60,000 nucleotides of DNA from Cryptomeria japonica (lineage: Eukaryota; Streptophyta; Pinopsida; Cupressales; Cupressaceae). The stretch covers positions 160,039,471 to 160,099,470 of the forward strand of contig NC_081411.1 of assembly GCF_030272615.1 (NCBI RefSeq), read 5' to 3'. Under the pieces are notes generated by a model. It saw nothing but the letters and a program-made list of their open reading frames with translations. It was not told the DNA's origin and did not search any database. Below, piece after piece: positions 49,051 to 60,000 of this stretch (positions are counted from its first letter, which is position 1; each line of letters starts with the position of its first letter). Made by a program: the position numbers and the translations under genes.

Positions 49051-50277
49051 ATGAAGAGGGAAGGTCCTAAGTTCAATAGAGATAACTTCAAAATATGGAA
49101 GGACAAAATGAAGATCTATATCAAGGGTTTGGGTGCTCAACACTAGAGCTATGTTGAAAATGTCTATGTAATTCCCATTGACACTTTAACTGATGATTAG
49201 AAAAGAGAGATTCAAGAAAATGGGCAAGTCATGGAAGCCCTTATTAACAGTTTGTCTGATATTGAGTTCATTGATGTACAAGATAAGGACACTCCTAACA
49301 ATGTATGGGACACATTGGAAACTATTTATGGTGGTGATGAACATGTAAAGAAATCTAAGGAAGAGAGCCTTAGAGGAAAATTTGAAGACATGAGGATGGT
49401 TGAAGGTGAGACCATTTAGCAATATGGCATAAGAATCAAGACTGTTGTTGGAGATATCAAGAGCACTGGTGGAACAATTGATGATGCCATCGTTGTCAAT
49501 AAAGTCTTGAGATCATTGTTACTGGTCTATGCAATCAAAGTTGCTGCTATTCAGGAACTAAGGTCTATTGATAAAACCAAGGTATCCTTAGACTCTATCA
49601 TTACAAAGTTAACTACATATGAGTTGAATAGCTATGATGGCAGTGTTCAGAAGACTGAGTCAGATTTTAGAGCATTTGTTGACTAGAAAAGGAAAAGAAG
49701 CAAGTACTAGTTATGAATCCATGCAAAGTAGAGGTATGGATGATGAAGAAATTCTGATGGAGTTTGAAGCTTTTCTTGCCAAGAGACTTCCAAAAGGTAC
49801 TAGAAAATACAGAGGTGAGATTCCTTTAAAATGTTTTTCCTGCAATAAGATAGGACATATAGCTGTTAACTATCCTAACAATAAGAATAAGGATAAACCA
49901 AAGAGGTTTAGAAAGTACAAAGGAGGAAATAGAATAATTTGTCTTGTTGCAGTGGATGAAGGAGTTACTGATGAAGAATCTGAGGATGAAGAAAATGAAG
50001 ACATAGTATTTGTAGCTATGAAGGAAGAAGTGTCTGACAAGAAAGCAATTGTCTCTCGCATTGACAACTCTAATGAGTGGATAATTGATAGTGGTTGTTC
50101 TCACCACATGACTAGTGATAGGAGAAAGTTTCTGTCTCTAGAAGAATATGATGGAGGTGTTGTCAAATTTGGCAACGATGCACCATGTTTGGTGAAAGGT
50201 AAAGGATCCATCTCACTGAATGGAAAGAGCAGTGTAGATGATGTCTACTGGGTAGAAAGTCTAAGCATAACCTGTTG
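49051..50277 (+). pseudogene. CoB gag and protease
   Basis: It starts MKREGPKFNRDNFKIWKDKM, almost as in CoA. It includes NVWDTLETIYGGDEHV and, after a frameshift near 49680, LTRKGKEASTS, the zinc knuckle CFSCNKIGHIAVNY (last Cys replaced by Tyr) and the protease motif WIIDSGCSHHMTSD (about 50080-50120). TAG codons at several sites interrupt gag. A second frameshift near 50265 separates it from the integrase. Confidence 0.85.
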
Positions 50278-51690
50278 AGTGTTGCTTAGCTAAATGATAA
50301 AGGACTCATTTTGGAGTTCAAAGGTGGAGTTTGCAGTATAAATGGTAAATGTGGTAAACTTATTGCCATCGGTAAGCAGACTAGAGGTAACCTGTTTCAG
50401 TTGAGTGCCAAGATAAGTTGATGTCTGATGGTGAAGTTTGATGATAGTTGGATATGGCAAAGGAGACTTTGTCATATTAACTTTGATAATATTGTAAAGG
50501 CTAGTAAGATCAAGGCAGTAAGAGGATTGCCTTTGTTGAACAAACTCGAGAATTCTTTGTGCAGAGAATGTCATCTTGGGAAGATGTCTTCCTCAACTTT
50601 CAAAGGTAAGTCTTTTTCAGCAAAAAACTTACTTGATCTTGTGCATACTGATTTGTGTGGTCCTATGAAAACTAGAAGTATTCATGGAGATAGGCATTTC
50701 ATGATTCTTACTGATGACTGCTCAAGAATGATGTGGGTCACATTCTTGAAAGACAAGTCTGAGGCATTTGGAAAGTTCAAAGCCTTTAGAGAATTAGTAG
50801 AGAGGGAAAGTGGTCAAAAGATAAAATGCCTAAGAAATGATCAAAGAGGTGAATTCACTTTTGATGAATTCAACAAGTACTATGAAGATAGCGGTATCAA
50901 GAGGCAGTTGTCTTTCCCAAGGACACCACAACAGAATGGCATAGCAGAAAGGAATAACATGACTATAGTTGAAGCGGCTAGAACAATGCTGATCCAAGGA
51001 AAGGTTGCTCACACTTTTTGGAGAGAAGTGGTGAGCACTACAGTCTATACTATGAACCATGTACTCATCAAGAAAGGTAGAGTTAAAACCCCGTATGAGT
51101 ATTGGACCAGGCAAACTCCCACTGTGAGTTATTTTAAAGTGTTTGGTAGTAAGTGTTATATCAAGAGAGGTGAGCATCTGAGCAAGTTTGATGCTAAAAG
51201 TGATGAAGGAATATTTCTGGGATATTCCACTAAGAGCAAAGCTCTCAAGTGCTACAACAATAAAACACAAAAAATTGTTGAGAGTATCAATGTCAAGGTT
51301 GATGAATCCCCTGAGGAACTTGAGGAAACCTACATCGAAGAAGTGGAAGATGAACCGCGTATAGCCTTCTGGGAACTGGTTAAGAAAGAAACAAGTAAAG
51401 ATCTCAGTGTTCCTATACTGGTAGAGGTTGCAGTAGGAGAAGAAGAAGAGGTAAGTGAAGAAGAAGAGGAAAAACTAGCAGAACAAGCTAGAGTCATTCC
51501 TAGGTATGTGAAACTACATCATGATCTGAACAAAATCATAGGAGATAAAGATGCAGGGATACTCACAAGAAGAAAGGTGAAAGAAATTTTTTGCATGATT
51601 TATGAATTAGAGCCCAAGACTTCGAGAGAAGCACTTATAGATGAATATTGGATTAAAGCAATGGAAGAGGAGCTAGACCAAAAATAAAAC
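50278..51690 (+). pseudogene. CoB integrase and linker to RT
   Basis: A long frame (50428-51687) is intact. It shows the zinc region (WIWQRRLCHINFDN, CRECHLGKMSS), the core with LVHTDLCGPMKTRS, CLRNDQRGEF (catalytic Asp kept, following Gly changed to Arg), PRTPQQNGIAERNN with the catalytic Glu, and the TPYEYWTRQTP region. An acidic run of Glu residues and LEPKTSREALIDEYWIKAM lead to the RT. Confidence 0.88.
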
Positions 51691-53142
51691 AATGGAACAT
51701 GGTCCTTGGTACTCGGATGAGAACACAAGAATGTCGTAGGTACCAAATGGGTCTTCAAGAATAAGCTAAATGAAGAAGGCACAGTTGTGAGGAACAAGGA
51801 AAGACTTGTATGCAAAAGGTATGCTCAGGAAGAGGGAGAAGACTATGGAGAAACCTTTGCTCCCGTGGCTAGACTGGAAGGTGTTCAAATACTAATTGCA
51901 TTTGCAACATTTAAGGGATTTAAGGTTTATCAGATGGATGTGAAGTTTGCATTTTTGAATGGAATCCTAGAAGAGGAAGTGTATATTGAGTAACCAGAAG
52001 GGTTTGCCTTATCAGAAGATAGTAACATGGTGTGTAGATTACACAAAGCCCTATATGGATTAAAACAAGCACCTAGGGCATGGTATGAATGGTTACACTC
52101 TCATCTTGTGAATATTAGATTTCAGAGAACAAGTGAGGATAGTAGCATCTATCAAAAGTCTTAAGGTGATCAGATTCTATTCTGTGAAGTATTTGTAGAT
52201 GACATAATCTTTGGAGGAGATGATAAAATGAGTCATGCTTTTGCAGATGAAATGAAGAAAGAGTTTGAGATGTCTTTGATTGGAGAGATAAAGTTCTTCA
52301 TTGGTTTACAGATTCAACAAATGAAATAGGGTATCTTTATTACCCAGTCCAAGTATGTCAACAAGGTATTGAAGACCTTTGGCATGGAGGAGAGAAAACC
52401 GGTTGGTACACTAATGGTGATCAGCTGTAAACTGACTAAGGAAGATGATTCTGCATTCGTGAATGAGGAGTATTGGTCAATGATTAGTAAGCTGCACTAT
52501 GTGGTGCACAACATACTAGATATTGCTCATGTAGTGGGCATAGTAGCTCATTTTCAGAAAAGTCCAAGAGAATCCCACTTGGTAGCTGTCAAGCGGATTC
52601 TTATATATTTGAAAGGAATAGTTGACTATGGATTGTGGTATCCATTTAGTGGTGACTTTAACCTCAAGGTATATACCGATGCTGATTGGGCAGGTAATAT
52701 GGATGACCAAAAGAGCACAACCGGTGGAGAATTCTTTCTTGGTGGAAGACTAGTCTTGTGGATGAGTAAGAAGCAGAGCTGTATTTCTCAGTCTACAGCT
52801 GAAGCAGAATATGTGGCAGCATTTATGAATTGCACTCAAGCAATCTGGATGAAACATGTATTGGAAGGTTTCAAAGTACCTGTATCTAAAGCGGTGAATA
52901 TATTTTAAGACAACACAAGTGCAATAAATATTTCCAAGAATCCGGTATTGTATGCTAGAACTAAGCACATTGAGCTTAAGTATCACTTATTGAGAGAAAA
53001 GGTTCAGAATAAGGAGGTTGTACTAGAACATGTTTCCAGTAAGGAGAAGCTAGCAAATATATTCACTAAGCCCTTACCGAGGACTACATTTACCTATGTG
53101 AGAGGTGAATTAGGGGTTCTGCCCCTTCATGAAGTCAACTAA
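51691..53142 (+). pseudogene. CoB reverse transcriptase and RNase H
   Basis: RT phrases are [71 protein letters not shown] and the catalytic VFVDDIIFGGDD (about 52190-52225). RNase H has VYTDADWAGNMDDQKSTTGG and SQSTAEAEYVAAFMN, then FTKPLPRTTF and a stop at 53142. TAA/TAG codons stand where CoA keeps CAA (EVYIEQ, near 51991). A missing codon or base near 52465 shifts the register slightly. Confidence 0.88.
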
Positions 53143-53385
53143 AGTTGTGTTCTCCACATTAGTCAGGCACTACAGTGCCAAATCTTTTTGGATTGATGCA
53201 TTGAAGGATGCTACTCCATAGGGGGAGCAACATAATGGAGAATGAAAGCTTGTACCTCCACTTTGGCATTGTTGTCAAAGAGGGAGAAGATATCTGATGT
53301 ATGGGGAGAAGATATCTGATGATGCAAAATACACTGGTCTATGATGTCTACAGTTGCAATGCTACACTGAGTATTGCCATCAATT

Positions 53386-53399
53386 CCAAAGGGGGAGAT
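53386..53399 (+). other. Polypurine tract of CoB
   Basis: The sequence ccaaagggggagat lies directly before the 3' LTR. Confidence 0.75.
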
Positions 53400-54809
53400 T
53401 ATTGGCATATGATGAACCAACATGTTGATATGATGATAATGTATGTTGTCATTGATGTCAATATGTGTAAGTGAACCGGTATGCAGATTGGAAGAAGTTG
53501 GTGAACTAGTATGAAGAAATGCAGTGAACTTGTGTCGGGGTTTCACTGAGTGTGATTACTGGTTGGTAGTCTCAACTGTAAGGTTTCCGATTTGGCAATC
53601 TCTCTTGTGTGATGCAATCAAAGACATTCTATTTTAAGTTAGCTAAGAGATGAAGATGAGATCATGATGCCATGTCAGATTTGTGCACATGAAGGATTTC
53701 CTTGAGGATCTTGCATGAGAAGATCGACTGCATTAAATGTCTACCTCAAGAATGAACATTCTTCTTAGTAGTATGAGAAGAAAGCATGATGAATTACTGA
53801 TTTCTATGTGTGGTGAAGAATGGGCAATGCAGATTGTCTTGTGATCTGTTTGAAATTGTATTGCTTTATGCAAAGTGTTTGGATGATCAGGATTGGACCG
53901 CTTGTTTTATAAACCTAAAATGCTTAGGGTTTAGGGTGTATGCTACCAACCTAATTGTTGTCTATAAGGTCGACAATTTTTGTTATTCTAAGTTGTTGGC
54001 AAATGTTGTGTGTGTATCTGAGTGATGAGATACTTGCCAGACTAGTAAGAGAAAAACTATAGAGTGTGATTGTAGAAGTAGAGGAACTAAAAAGGATCTG
54101 CCTTAGCATATAGTGTTGTTATCAGATCAAATCTTTACCTATTGTCTTCTAACCATTTCAACAGAAGGAAAATCCCTTTGCCGTGTAGCTTTAACAGGCT
54201 TACTGTAAATCCTCTAACCAGATGACTCAAGTTCATTGAGTTCTTCAAATCCTCTAGCAAGATAACCTTTAATAGGATTTCAACCTTTAATAGGGTATAT
54301 AGCCATCCCTTAACCAGGTGATCTTTAACAGGATCAATTCCTAGTAGAACCTTATTGTAAAGTCTTTAACCGGACTATGCTCCTAACAAAGCGTTCAAAA
54401 AAAAGCTTGTGGGTATTCATCCCCACCATGGTTTTTCCCATTTGGGTTGCCATGTGAAAAATATGTGTCATGCGTTATGCATTTTTCATGTGATGATTAA
54501 GTGTTCTTTGTTTAAGTGATTATGCATGTGGAGCTAATGGTTATGGTATTGGTGACACACCACATGCATATGTTTATGGGTAAAGTAGCTATCAAGTATT
54601 AAATGTATTTGAAGTATTCAGACTTACCGATCTATTCTATCTAAAGTCTTACTGTGTTTAATCGATATTGCCATGGTTAAGTTCAATAATGAAGACAACT
54701 AGTTACTATTGTTTTAGCTTGAAAGTATTGTCAGAAAGTCTCCGACTATACTGATTCACACCCCCCTCTTAGTACCAGCTAGGGTATATGTTGTTCATCA
54801 TATTCATCA
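53400..54809 (+). repeat. 3' LTR of CoB
   Basis: It begins tattggcatatgatg (TG changed to TA) and ends tcatcatattcatca. It matches 47575-48976 with scattered changes, and includes the telobox-like ttagggtttaggg near 53926. Confidence 0.92.
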
Positions 54810-54814
54810 GATTG

Positions 54815-55990
54815 TATGAGCTAGCATATAGTGGTGGAACATTTGAGAGGCAAACACCACTGCTAAGCAAGCCTTCTCAATGAATGTATAATTTAGCTCA
54901 TATCCATTTAAAGTTATGTTTATGTAATAAATAGCTCATTCTTTGCCTTCCGAATCTTCTTGTGCTAGCAGTGCCCCCAATGATACTTCGATTGTTGATA
55001 TGTAGAGAATGAGCGGTTTGCCTGCTATCGGTGGTACCAAAGTTGGTGGGTTCATCAAATATTGTTTGAGTTGGTGAAATGATTCTCCACACTTGTCTTC
55101 CCATCTGAAAGGTATATTCTTATGAAGCATATGATTGAATGGTTGACATTTATCTATTAGTTGAGCTATGAATCTCTTGATGGATTGCAGCTGTCCCTGC
55201 AAAGATCTGAGTTGGCTAATGTTCCTGGGAGGTGGCATTTCCATGATAGTCTGTACCTTTGCTAGATCTACTTCAATGCCCTTTTCTGAGACAATGTAGC
55301 CTAAAGTTTGCTTGATGTGACCCCAAAGACACACTTCTTAGGGTTTAGCCTGACGTTGAATTGCTCCAAACTTTGAAAGATTTTATCTAATATGCCTAGA
55401 TGTTCTGGTCGGGTGAATAATTTAGCCAGTAAATCATCCACATGGTCCTCTAGGAAGGTATGCATCATATCATGGAGGTTTGTCGTCATGGCTCTTTGAT
55501 AAGTTGCCCCAACATTTTTCAAGCTGAAAGGCATGACGTTCCAACAATACGTTCCCCATGGATAGGTGAATGCAGTTTTATCTTGATCCTCTGGAGCTAT
55601 CTTGATTTGATTATAGCTAGAGAAACCATCCATTAATGATAACATTGCGTGGCCTATTGTTAGATCCACAATTATGTCAATGCTTGGTAAAGGAAAGTCA
55701 TCCTTTTGACATGCTTTATTGACATCTCTAAAATCTGTGCATATTTTGATGCTTCCATCAGGTTTTGAAACCAGTACACTATTTGAGATCCATTTAGCAT
55801 AGTCTATAGGTTGGATGAATCTGATGTCTAATAACTTGTTTAGTTCTGCTTTGACCAATAATGCCACATATGGATTCATCTTTCTTAATTTCTACTTGAC
55901 TGACTTAGCTCCTGGAGTGATGAAAAAATGATGCATGATCAAGTTCGAATCTATTCTGGGCATATCAACGTAAGACCAAGCAAAATTGAT
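54815..55990 (-). pseudogene. Gy1 reverse transcriptase and left half of the first RNase H
   Basis: On the minus strand the RT enters with MNPYVALLVKAELNKLL (55879), then VLVSKPDGSIKICTDFRDVN, LPSIDIIVDLTIGHAM, FSSYNQIKIAPEDQDKTAF, YCWNVMPFSLKNVGATYQR and the catalytic HVDDLLAK. A one-base frameshift near 55315 precedes LGYIVSEKGIEVDLAKV and the thumb. RNase H starts with GKPLILYISTIEVSLGALL and is cut by CoB after HYMLAHTI (near 54815). Unlike Gy2, the RT fingers and palm are complete. Confidence 0.88.
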
Positions 55991-57340
55991 TTACTTTTCC
56001 TTGAAGAATTTGATAAAATCTGGTTGTTCCTCATTTGTCAGTTATTTGACTAGGTGTATGGTTTTGACTACTGCTTTAGTACCAATGTTTATTGATTGAG
56101 TTGGCTCAATCAATATGGGTGACCTTTCTTGATAATGTTCAGGAAGAGTGTCAAGTCTCCCATCTTTAGGTGCCTCAAAAAGGTTTTCACCTGCAAATGC
56201 GTCCTTTATTTTTACCTTTTTGTGATCTAATACCACCATTGATTGGTTTTCACTATTAGATCGTTTGTTTCTTTCATTTTTGTAACTGAGAGACTTGGCA
56301 CTCCCTTGATTGTAGGTATCATTATTTTGTTCGCTGGTAGAGAACATTTTTGGGTTGACTAAACATAGATACTGGACAGTGGATTCATCATCTAGGAATA
56401 TTGGTATATCATGGTGTTCAGGTTCTTCCTAGTCTACGAGATCAGGATATATGAGAGGTAAGGAATCATTTGGTGGGTTGAGATCGATTGCGGTAAGTGT
56501 CATGATATAGTCATTCTTATAGTTTTTGATGGGATATTGGTTAGGTCTATGATATTGTCAAGATCCTCGATGGTATTATCTTTGATGTAGCCTTGTTCGT
56601 CTTGTCGCTGCTCATTCTCACTAGCCTTGTAGATATGTCATGGTCCAAATTCAAGTGGTCGAGATTCTGAGCCTTGTCCCTCCTGAGAAAGGGATGTGTA
56701 TGAGTGGATGGCATCTACCTCAATGTCTCCAGTAACATCTGAACAACTACCCCACTCATATTCATTAGAATCGGTTTCTGAATTACTGTCCCAGATTATC
56801 TCATTGCTTCTAACAAGTATGTTGTATGGTGAAAAGAGATCTTTGACAATTGATACCAATTTTTTATCTTTTTTTGATTCAAAATCGAATCCTGCTTGTA
56901 CTCCTTGCATTTGTTCATACACTATTTCTCTTCGGTGAGTAGTAATTTCTTCAGGTTGTTGTTCTACCTTGGTTTGATCAGGTTCTTGTAAATGATGCAC
57001 TATCTTATAAGAAGCTTCCTCCCTTTGAATGACATGTTCTTCTTGTCATTTCTCTTTTTCTTGATGTTCTTGCTCTTTCCTTGTTGTTTCTACTACTTGG
57101 TGTAGTGCTTCTTTCCATGAGTTTTTATTATATTTTTTGTTTGCTCTCCACTGAGGTTTCTGATAGTTATTTTTCTTTTGCCTAGGCAGTACATGTTATC
57201 CATGTCCCAGTCCTGTTTTGTCTCTTGCAAATTGTGAAGGAAGTTGCAGGGGTTCTATAATGCCTTCTTGGTGCTTGCCAATAGGTCCTTTGCCATTGTA
57301 TCCCATCTATTGCATGATCCAGAACCCTTTGCCATATTAT
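55991..57340 (-). pseudogene. Gy1 linker between protease and RT, with G-patch
   Basis: A G-patch lies at about 57330-57190 on the minus strand: MGYNGKGPIGKHQEGIIEP, then FARDKTGLGHG, the classical glycine spacing with one TAG before it. After an acidic linker (57000-56640) one copy of the module seen twice in Gy2 can be made out at about 56500-56380 (PLIYPDLVD, a TAG in place of Trp, EEPEHHDI, FLDDEST). Next come SPILIEPTQSINIGTK and a lead-in to RT with FAWSYVDMPRID. Confidence 0.7.
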
Positions 57341-58133
57341 TGTGTTGGTATGGCTACTTCTATGGTAGCAACTTTGACTTCTTCATCCTTGTAGAGCCAA
57401 CTAAGGATGTCTTTATCTTCTGATTCACTAGCCAATGTGCCCAATTGGATAAATTTACCATCAAACTTGGTGATGGGTTGTGTTTCCTAATGTGTTGATG
57501 CATAAGGTTATCCATAAGATTTTGGTGATGTTGGCAATTTTGATAGACATAAGGGTTCAAAAGAGTACTCTTCCATGCCTTGATATTTTATTTTCATCTT
57601 TTGTTTGAAGTCTATGGATAGAGACTTGAGTTATTCTTGATGATGATTGGATGTTGAAGAAGCTTGGGCCTCCCTATTGTGTGGAACTAGGCTATCTTGA
57701 GGTGCCCCCATAGCATTGCAATGCTGAAAATGGTTATTATCTATAGATATGGAAATTTCCTATCCATTGTATGGGAATTTGATACATTGATGATATGTCG
57801 AAGGCACTACTTGCATTTCATGTATCCACAAATGACTTAGATATGGAGTGGAGTTTTATATAGATGATTCAAGGAGACATCGTGTTTAGAAAAGGATAGG
57901 TTATGCGGTCCTATCATATGAGCCACCATGGCTTGGAATCGATCAATGTCCAGATCATTTGGAACGTTTGTTTTGATAAGTGCTTATTCCAAGATATATT
58001 TGTGTTTTGGCGAAAGTTTGAGAAAATCAAGTACGAATATCTGAGCGTGATTTCTCCATAGTTGATCAACCAAATTGTATTGAGTCTTGGGGAGAGTTGT
58101 TGATGTTGATGTGTTCCCTTTCAAGACATATTT
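57341..58133 (-). pseudogene. Gy1 protease region with the catalytic core deleted
   Basis: Upstream part: LPKTQYNLVDQLWRNHAQ and IDRFQAMVAHMI, matching Gy2 before its protease, then SFSKHDVSLNHLYKTPLHI. The sequence then jumps to WIHEMQVVPSTYHQCIKFPY (about 57822 onward), which in Gy2 lies after the protease core. About 270 bases, including the DGG active site, are missing. The rest leads to the G-patch with FDGKFIQLGTLASESEDKD. Confidence 0.72.
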
Positions 58134-59249
58134 TTACGCTTTGGTTGTCACATTGATTGACACATGTTCTTGCTTGTCCTTGATTTTTATGACATTTACT
58201 TGGTTGTCATATGTTGATATGTGATTGATGGTGTTCTCATATAGTTGATTTATATGAACTCCTCTAGTATCATTTGATGTCGAAGCTCCTCCCTTGTTGT
58301 AATTTGGAAGAGGATTTTTAAAGGCTTCATGGTCACCATTTGTTTTCTGACTATCAACTGTTAAATCACCTCTATCGATCATGTCCTAAATGATGTTCTT
58401 CAACCTCATGCAATCATTTGTGTGATGTCCTTTGTTTTGATGAAAATAAAAAAAATGTGAGTCATTACACCAAGGTGATTTGATCTGGGGTTCAAAGTTG
58501 TTTGTGGCTGATCATGTGATGATCTTATTCGCTAAGAGCTCCCGAAACACTGATTCTAAGGTTTATCCTAGTGGTGTGTAAATGCGTCAGTATGGGAAAG
58601 TGTTAGTGTTGCCTCTCTGGTTTGCATTACTCCCTCGGTTAATGTTGTTGCCTTGGTTAGTGTTGTTGCCTTGGTTAGTGTTTTTGCCTTGGTAATTTTT
58701 GTTGGTATTTGATGTTGAAGTTCCTTGATTTGTATTTTGTGGATAAGTGTTAGTGCCTTGATCAACACTTTTTTGATCTTTGTTGGATGATGGGTTACCT
58801 GATAAAGCTAACATTGGTTGCTTAGACTTTATATTATTGGCATCAACTACCCCATTGTTAACAATGTTTTTGTTCCTTGTCCAAAATCTGGATTTGTCTA
58901 AAGTGTTGTTATTGTTTAGATTTTTAAAGGGGTTAGTGCTTGATGAACTAACACCTTCCTTAAAGAACTTCAACGTTCCTTTCTTGATGTAAGATTCCTC
59001 CACTTGGATTCTATTTTCTATCAATTTGGCAAAAGAGGGTATGCATTGGAGTTTGAGTTGATAACTCATCTCACTATTTAGATTATCGATAAAGATTTTC
59101 ATCTTTTCCTTTTCAGGCATGTCTCAAGGATATCTTGAAACCATGTGTCTCCACCACTAAAGAAACACCATGAATATTTCATTGATCTTTTGTTTTGTGT
59201 TACACACATCCAACATGGTGGTTGTGTGTTGAATGTTATAGGAGTATTG
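58134..59249 (-). pseudogene. Gy1 gag, N-terminal part cut by CoC
   Basis: On the minus strand the frame enters at 59249, reads across two stops, and continues from 59120 with EKMKIFIDNLNSEMSYQL and FAKLIENRIQVEESYIKKG. An Asn/Gln/Gly/Thr-rich stretch (NTNQGNNTNQGNN) follows. The knuckle region reads FFYFHQNKGHHTNDC, where the first Cys of CX2HX4HX4C has become Phe. The end is KNPLPNYNKGGASTSND and a stop at 58134. It lines up with Gy2 gag from 17830 to about 18600. Confidence 0.8.
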
Positions 59250-60000
59250 TGTTGGCATTTCAATAAGTCTGTTGGTATAAGGATATTGACAAGGTTGTTG
59301 GAGATTATTGATACAACTGATAAAGGATAATTACTATCTTAATAATATTATTTTGTCATTGATGTCAAGAAATTGATTTTCTGATTCAGTATGATGTTGC
59401 CATATCTTAAGAAGTATGTTTTGATGAGTATAAAGATGTCGGTAAGTGAGACATAATGAATGTGAAAATGAAAGGGAAAAATATGTTATTCAAATGGGCA
59501 ACTATTACCGAGTTAGACAGTGATGAGATTATGTTGTTTTGATTATTTTAATATCCTATATATGTGTATTCATTGACTGAACAAGAAGGAGAAAAGATTT
59601 CATGAGTAAAGGTTTGATACCGTTCTATGTTACCGAGCAAGGAGCTAGTCGGTAAACCCCAAGGTTATCGATATCGGTTAATGAAGGCAAAATGTCCACC
59701 GAGTGAAGTTCAGTATTAACTAAGTAACAACCGAGTAGTAACAGAATGCATTGGATGAATAAAAGCATTATTAAATGAAGAATGCCAATGAGCTAGAGAT
59801 GTATAGATGATTGGTATGTCGTGCAAGAAGTTTGTTGAGAATCTACAACAATGAAAATACAAGAGTCAGATCTACAACACAGATTAAACGGTCATAACCT
59901 AGCACAAGTACCAAGGAAGGAATGCAAGTTCCAAGGTGAGATAAAACATTTTTTCAGATTGAAGGATTCAATGAACCTAGTCAAGTATGATGATCTGATG
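59250..60000 (+). repeat. CoC: start of a third Copia-type LTR, continues past the window
   Basis: It begins tgttggcatttcaataag and soon shows ttgtcattgatgtcaa, both shared with the start of the CoA and CoB LTRs. The Gy1 gag frame stops matching exactly at this point. The left flank pentamer would be tattg. Its other end and coding part are not visible. Confidence 0.6.

Larger units (their letters stand above)
47575..54809 (+). mobile_element. CoB: Ty1/copia element inserted in the Gy1 RNase H
   Basis: LTRs of 1402 and 1410 bp surround a gag-pol related to that of CoA. The flanking pentamers are identical, gattg at 47570-47574 and 54810-54814. The Gy1 RNase H reads through once CoB and one gattg are taken out. 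The first 140 or so aligned LTR bases differ at about 11 positions by eye, so its age is similar to CoA. Confidence 0.93.
6650..60000 (-). mobile_element. Gy1: Tat-type Ty3/gypsy element, host of the whole nest
   Basis: Read on the minus strand, the visible parts are gag (59249-58134), protease remnant, G-patch linker, RT (about 55990-55100), RNase H (split by CoB), a second RNase H, integrase (to 45545), a spacer (45544-45321 continuing at 12227-11564), an antisense PMD gene, a polypurine tract and the 3' LTR (7942 to about 6650). The second RNase H-like domain between RNase H and integrase, and the absence of a chromodomain, are hallmarks of the Tat lineage. Inside it sit Gy2, CoB and the start of CoC. 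The 5' LTR is outside the window. Many stops and a deleted protease core show it is dead. The left limit is approximate, within about 100 bp either way. Confidence 0.8.

Overview
This window looks like nuclear DNA of a seed plant with a large, repeat-rich genome. It is AT-rich and dominated by plant-type LTR retrotransposons. It carries a plant L1-type LINE with its own RNase H and, at the left edge, two exons of a plant-like EMC2 gene. A conifer or similar giant genome is plausible, but that is an inference. There are no prokaryotic features, rRNA, tRNA or CRISPR.

Left part (1 to about 6650): an LTR-like remnant, the last two exons of a gene matching EMC2 (3107-3611), unassigned AT-rich DNA and a small three-copy tandem repeat.

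Right part (about 6650 to 60000): one nest of retrotransposons. The outermost element, called Gy1 here, is a Ty3/gypsy element of the Tat type (two RNase H domains, no chromodomain) on the minus strand. Its 3' LTR is at about 6650-7942. Its integrase, RNase H, RT and gag lie at 45545-59249, and its 5' end is beyond the window. A second member of the same broad group, Gy2 (12228-45320, plus strand), is inserted in Gy1 between the integrase and an antisense gene. Gy2 is itself split by a Copia element (CoA, 28064-35654, minus) and by a near full-length LINE (37183-44303, minus; 15-bp target duplication). Gy1 is further split by Copia CoB (47575-54809, plus; perfect GATTG duplication) and by the start of a third Copia-like LTR (CoC, from 59250). 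Removing the insertions restores homologous order in every case examined.

The most interesting system is the cargo of Gy1 and Gy2. Each carries, between integrase and 3' LTR and antisense to the element, a plant mobile domain (PMD, MAIN/MAIL1-like) gene. Each gene has its own TATA box, a short first exon, an intron filled with short tandem repeats, a PMD exon, an acidic or glycine-rich tail and a terminal helical region. The two copies differ a lot in sequence but share this layout, so the antisense gene is an old, inherited part of the element. Both are now broken by stops.

Nearly all reading frames here are decayed. Where two copies can be compared, many stops sit where the sister copy has CAG or CAA, as expected from C-to-T change in methylated DNA. 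Gy2 has lost most of its RT and Gy1 has lost its protease core, so neither is autonomous. Other points of note are a module present twice in the Gy2 polyprotein, a G-patch between protease and RT, an extra reading frame after the RNase H of the LINE, and telobox motifs in the Copia LTRs.
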